Source: Nitrospiraceae bacterium (GTDB lineage Bacteria; Nitrospirota; Nitrospiria; Nitrospirales; Nitrospiraceae). Taken from it: a DNA stretch of 64,000 nt. The stretch is taken from the NCBI GenBank assembly GCA_035623075.1, contig DASPUC010000020.1, positions 1-64,000 on the forward strand, in the 5' to 3' direction. The notes below the pieces were generated by a model. The model had not been told where the DNA came from, ran no database searches, and worked only from the letters and a program-made list of their open reading frames with translations. The translations under genes were made by a program, and so were the position numbers. This document shows positions 60,882 to 64,000 of the stretch, piece by piece (position 1 is the stretch's first letter; the number at the start of each line of letters is the position of its first letter).

Positions 60882-61567
60882 AGGACGTCATCAAGGACCT
60901 ATGTCCGCCCTTCTTGTTGCGCAGTCTTCGATCCATGAAGAGCCGCATCACACTTCGGTCTTCATCGAGTCCCAGGTCCGGGCGTCAAGATCTAGATGTG
61001 TATTGGGATCCCAAGATGGCGGAAATGCTCGAGCATTGGGGTGAAGGCAACGCGTGGAATGAGATTCAGTTGCTTATGGTGAATCGGAAAGGAACGGTCC
61101 TCGATATTGCGTGCGGGACAGGTAAGACCATGAGCCTGCTTTCCCATTTCTCGGAATTGGAAGTGTATGGTTGCGACATCTCGGACATGCTGATCGCGAA
61201 GGCCATTGAACGGGGTATCCCACGGGAGCGGCTTGCTGTCACAGATGCCACTAGCATGAAGTATACCGAAGGGGCCTTCGATTGGGGTTATTCAATCGGA
61301 TCGCTTGAGCATTTCACTGAGGATGGTATCGCGAAATTTCTTGGGGAGTGCTCTCGCGTGGTGAAGGGAGCCACTTTTCACATGGTGCCCGTTGCGCGGA
61401 GCGGACGTGACGAGGGATGGATCAAGACATTTCAAAGTTACCATAATAATGGCGTCGGCTGGTGGGTGGAGAGGTGCCGGCGCACATATCCCACTGTACA
61501 TGCCCTTGACTCAAGCTGGTCGGATAACTTCTCGCTTGGGAAGTGGCTCGTCTGCATGAAACGTTGA
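60878..61567 (+). CDS. Class I SAM methyltransferase
   Basis: A 229-residue methyltransferase with VLDIACGTGKTMSLL, CDISDMLIAKA and SIGSLEHFTEDG. It overlaps the glycosyltransferase by ATGA. Acceptor unknown. Confidence 0.82.
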   Translation: MKDVIKDLCPPFLLRSLRSMKSRITLRSSSSPRSGRQDLDVYWDPKMAEMLEHWGEGNAWNEIQLLMVNRKGTVLDIACGTGKTMSLLSHFSELEVYGCDISDMLIAKAIERGIPRERLAVTDATSMKYTEGAFDWGYSIGSLEHFTEDGIAKFLGECSRVVKGATFHMVPVARSGRDEGWIKTFQSYHNNGVGWWVERCRRTYPTVHALDSSWSDNFSLGKWLVCMKR

Positions 61568-61591
61568 AGGACCTAAGCACGTGTTGCCGGC

Positions 61592-62182
61592 ATGGTGAAC
61601 TATCTTGCGCGACTTTATTCTGAGCTTTCGGCTCGTTGCCGGGAAACTTCCGCGAGGCGAAACAGCCGCATTGGAGTTGAAACACGGATACTTCCAGGTG
61701 GCAATATCGTTAACTTGCAGAATGTTCAACAAGCGATCACGATCGGAAGCTGTACTTGGATCGCCGGACAATTGCTCGTTTTTTCGCATGCCGGGCGTAT
61801 CAGGATTGGAGACTACTGCTATATCGGCGAGTCTGCTCGGGTCTGGTCTGCTGCAGAGGTCATCATCGGGGATCGTGTATTTATCGCTCACGGCGTGAAT
61901 ATCCATGACAATGATTCCCATTCAGTTTCAGCCAAGCAGCGTCATCAGCATTTCCGCGAGATGGTGACAACAGGTGTACCGTCCTTTGTAGAGGACATCA
62001 GCGTGCGCCCGATTTACATTGAGGATGACGTGTGGATCGGCTTCAATAGCTGCGTTCTCAAGGGAGCGACGATAGGGAAAGGTGCCATTATTGGAGCCTG
62101 TACGGTGGTCACACGTGACGTGCCGGCCTATGCCATTGTGGCGGGCAATCCCGCCGTTGTCATCGGTGAATCTCAGCCGTAG
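61592..62182 (+). CDS. Hexapeptide-repeat acyltransferase
   Basis: A 196-residue left-handed beta-helix acetyltransferase (GDYCYIGESARVW, DRVFIAHGVNIHDND, IEDDVWIGFNSCVLKGATIGKG, ACTVVTRDVPAYAIVAGNPA). It probably O-acetylates the polysaccharide. The start codon is uncertain; I used 61592. Confidence 0.82.
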   Translation: MVNYLARLYSELSARCRETSARRNSRIGVETRILPGGNIVNLQNVQQAITIGSCTWIAGQLLVFSHAGRIRIGDYCYIGESARVWSAAEVIIGDRVFIAHGVNIHDNDSHSVSAKQRHQHFREMVTTGVPSFVEDISVRPIYIEDDVWIGFNSCVLKGATIGKGAIIGACTVVTRDVPAYAIVAGNPAVVIGESQP

Positions 62183-62212
62183 CCTCCAGGAATCCCGCCC
62201 CGCGTAATTCGC

Positions 62213-63097
62213 ATGCGATCGATTTTCTCTCTCTTGAAGAAACTCCGCCAGTTGGACGATGTCTCGGCTCGCGTTCGCAGCATTCAGGAGGCTCTTGGGC
62301 GGGTTGAAGCTCGACAATTGTCGGACGCTCCGATCTCAAATCTTTCGCAGTCAGAATTTCGGGTTTTCTCACAATGGGGAGAAGACGGGATCATCCAACG
62401 TCTGATCCATGAAGTTCCCATTGATCGCCGCATATTTGTTGAATTCGGGGTCCAGGACTACCAGGAATCCAATACACGGTTCTTGCTAGTTCGTGACAAC
62501 TGGGCTGGTATGGTAATCGATGGTGACCAGGGAAACATTGACAGGATCAGGCATGATGAGATTTTCTGGCGATACAATCTCAAGGCCGAGTGTGCTTTTG
62601 TGAAACGGGACAACATCAATGAGTTATTGAAAAATAACGGAGTCGTGGGTGACATCGGACTGCTGTCCATCGATATTGATGGAAACGATTACTGGGTTTG
62701 GGAAGCCATCGAAGTGGTCAGGCCGCGCATTGTGGTGGTGGAGTATAATGCTCGTTTTGGCGTAGATCGAGCAGTCACCATACCCTACGATGCGGAATTC
62801 AGTCGTGTCCGTGCACACTACTCAATGGTCTACTACGGTGCCTCGCTGGCCGCACTTGTATCCCTTGGCGTTCGGAAAGGGTACGACTTTGTCGGCGCTA
62901 ATTCAGCAGGGAACAATGCCTTCTTTGTCCGACAGGACCTGCGGCCTTCATTCCTGCCAGTCCTGACGGCAACTGAGGGCTTCGTGGCATCCCAGTTTCG
63001 AGAGTCTCGTGCGAAGAACGGCCACCTGGTGTTTCTGACGAATGACGAAGAGCAACGCATTCTGAAGGAGCTTCCTCTCGTGGAGGTTCCTGGATGA
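62213..63097 (+). CDS. FkbM-like SAM-dependent methyltransferase
   Basis: A 294-residue protein with a helical N terminus (about 45 residues, coiled-coil-like), then the FkbM-type motif FVEFGVQDYQESNTRFL and LLSIDIDGNDYWVWEA. It probably methylates a sugar hydroxyl. It overlaps the next gene by ATGA. Confidence 0.75.
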   Translation: MRSIFSLLKKLRQLDDVSARVRSIQEALGRVEARQLSDAPISNLSQSEFRVFSQWGEDGIIQRLIHEVPIDRRIFVEFGVQDYQESNTRFLLVRDNWAGMVIDGDQGNIDRIRHDEIFWRYNLKAECAFVKRDNINELLKNNGVVGDIGLLSIDIDGNDYWVWEAIEVVRPRIVVVEYNARFGVDRAVTIPYDAEFSRVRAHYSMVYYGASLAALVSLGVRKGYDFVGANSAGNNAFFVRQDLRPSFLPVLTATEGFVASQFRESRAKNGHLVFLTNDEEQRILKELPLVEVPG

Positions 63098-64000
63098 CGG
63101 CCAAGCGGGTACTTGTAACTGGGGCCGCAGGGTTCATCGGTCGGCACGTGGCGCGCCGATTTGCCGAGGCCGATTGGTCAGTCGTAGGGGTAGGACATGG
63201 AACATGGTCTCAAAAAGAAGCCGGCTTGTGGGGTTTGCGGGAATGGCATGCTGCGGATATTTCGTTTGATGCTCTTTCAAACTCGGGGCCCTCGCCGGAC
63301 GCGATCATTCATTGCGCCGGAAGTGGGTCGGTGGGATACTCTCTCACGCACCCTTTCCAAGACTTCAATCGAAGTGCGGGGACGGTAGCGGCGACGCTCG
63401 AGTATATGCGACTCCGGGCTTCGCAGGCTCGTCTAGTCTATCTTTCCAGTCCTGCAGTATATGGATACACCGGAGAAGCGATGATCCGAGAGGACGCAAC
63501 GCTCTCGCCAGTCTCCCCTTATGGAGTGCACAAATTGATCGGAGAATCATTGTGCCGAATGTACGGGACGCAATATAAACTATCCTCCGCGATTGTCCGG
63601 CTTTTCTCAGTGTATGGACATGAGCTACAGAAACAACTTCTTTGGGATGCCTGCATTAAAGTATCTGCCGGAGATTTCTTGTTTGATGGAACCGGGGACG
63701 AAACACGTGATTGGTTGAACATTCACGATGCGTCGGACTTGATTTATAGAGCAGTGGAACATGCTTCTCCTGATCGTCCGGTTGCGAATGGAGGTACGGG
63801 AGTAGCGCCATCGATTCGAGCCGTACTCGAAGAATTGTTTCGTAGCTTGGACATTCAAGGAACGCCGACGTTTTCAGGAGTCGTTCGACCGGGCGACCCC
63901 AAGCATTACAGGGCCGATATTTCTGTCGCCCGTAAATGGGGATGGCTACCTAAGGTGGGTTGGCGCGAGGGAGTGAGCGCGTATGCTGGTTGGTTCAAGG
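63094..64000 (+). CDS. NAD-dependent sugar epimerase/dehydratase (truncated by window end)
   Basis: The ATG at 63094 overlaps the FkbM-like gene and the frame is open to the end of the window, giving at least 302 codons. It shows the Rossmann motif VLVTGAAGFIGRHVA, the catalytic region LSSPAVYG and the YxxxK in SPYGVHKLIGE. It is an extended SDR acting on a nucleotide sugar; the C terminus is not in view. Confidence 0.85.
   Translation, partial: MTAKRVLVTGAAGFIGRHVARRFAEADWSVVGVGHGTWSQKEAGLWGLREWHAADISFDALSNSGPSPDAIIHCAGSGSVGYSLTHPFQDFNRSAGTVAATLEYMRLRASQARLVYLSSPAVYGYTGEAMIREDATLSPVSPYGVHKLIGESLCRMYGTQYKLSSAIVRLFSVYGHELQKQLLWDACIKVSAGDFLFDGTGDETRDWLNIHDASDLIYRAVEHASPDRPVANGGTGVAPSIRAVLEELFRSLDIQGTPTFSGVVRPGDPKHYRADISVARKWGWLPKVGWREGVSAYAGWFK

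Overview
The window reads as a chromosomal segment of a Gram-negative bacterium of fairly high GC, most like a Nitrospira-type member of the Nitrospirota. This assignment rests on gene order (bamA, two ompH genes, fabZ, lpxA, lpxI, a Gfo/Idh oxidoreductase, lpxB, msbA, acyltransferase, waaA, lpxK, waaF-gmhB), on overall protein style and on a palindromic intergenic element. It is an inference, because no rRNA or other phylogenetic marker is present.

Region 1 (1-8055) holds housekeeping genes: an exported SIMPL-domain protein on the plus strand, then on the minus strand galU, lon, thiL, a DUF2062 membrane protein, an HD phosphohydrolase and a small exported protein gene interrupted by an amber codon. 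galU and bamA diverge from two good sigma70-type promoters at 8027-8140.

Region 2 (8112-23193) is an outer-membrane biogenesis and lipid A-core operon: BamA, two Skp/OmpH proteins (one a predicted lipoprotein), FabZ, LpxA, LpxI, a Gfo/Idh oxidoreductase, LpxB, MsbA, an acyltransferase broken at an A9 tract, WaaA, LpxK and a WaaF-GmhB fusion. lpxD is not in its usual place. Short degenerate repeats have entered coding sequence here, in waaA and in the waaF-gmhB linker.

Region 3 (23262-28763) is a boundary zone. It holds a minus-strand glycosyltransferase, an SGNH hydrolase bracketed by two internally deleted IS3-type elements in opposite orientation, a winged-helix regulator with a palindromic operator candidate, a four-helix-bundle (S23/IVP-type) gene flanked by 9-bp repeat arrays, and a NusG/UpxY-type antiterminator that probably serves the long operon downstream.

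Region 4 (28933-64000 and beyond) is a very long co-directional surface-polysaccharide cluster with many 4-base ATGA overlaps. It starts with a WlbA-WlbB-like fusion and an aminotransferase (amino-uronate synthesis). After a NusG pseudogene comes a nonulosonic-acid-like cassette (cytidylyltransferase, aminotransferase, epimerase, NeuB-type synthase, oxidoreductase, GNAT). Next is an unusual decoration block: an asparagine synthase and a WbuX amidotransferase, a KASIII-ACP-AAC(3) acylation cassette with two unknown proteins, a DUF4910 peptidase-like protein, HisH plus a HisF-WbuX fusion, three methyltransferases, a second asparagine-synthase homologue lacking the glutaminase cysteine, and a PhyH oxygenase. 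The last part has an ABC flippase, a GT-B-like protein, hexapeptide acyltransferases, methyltransferases, a GT-A glycosyltransferase, an FkbM-like protein and a truncated epimerase.

The most interesting material is the nitrogen- and acyl-decoration block at 37.9-54.6 kb and the repeat-driven changes to coding sequence. No rRNA, tRNA or CRISPR array was seen.
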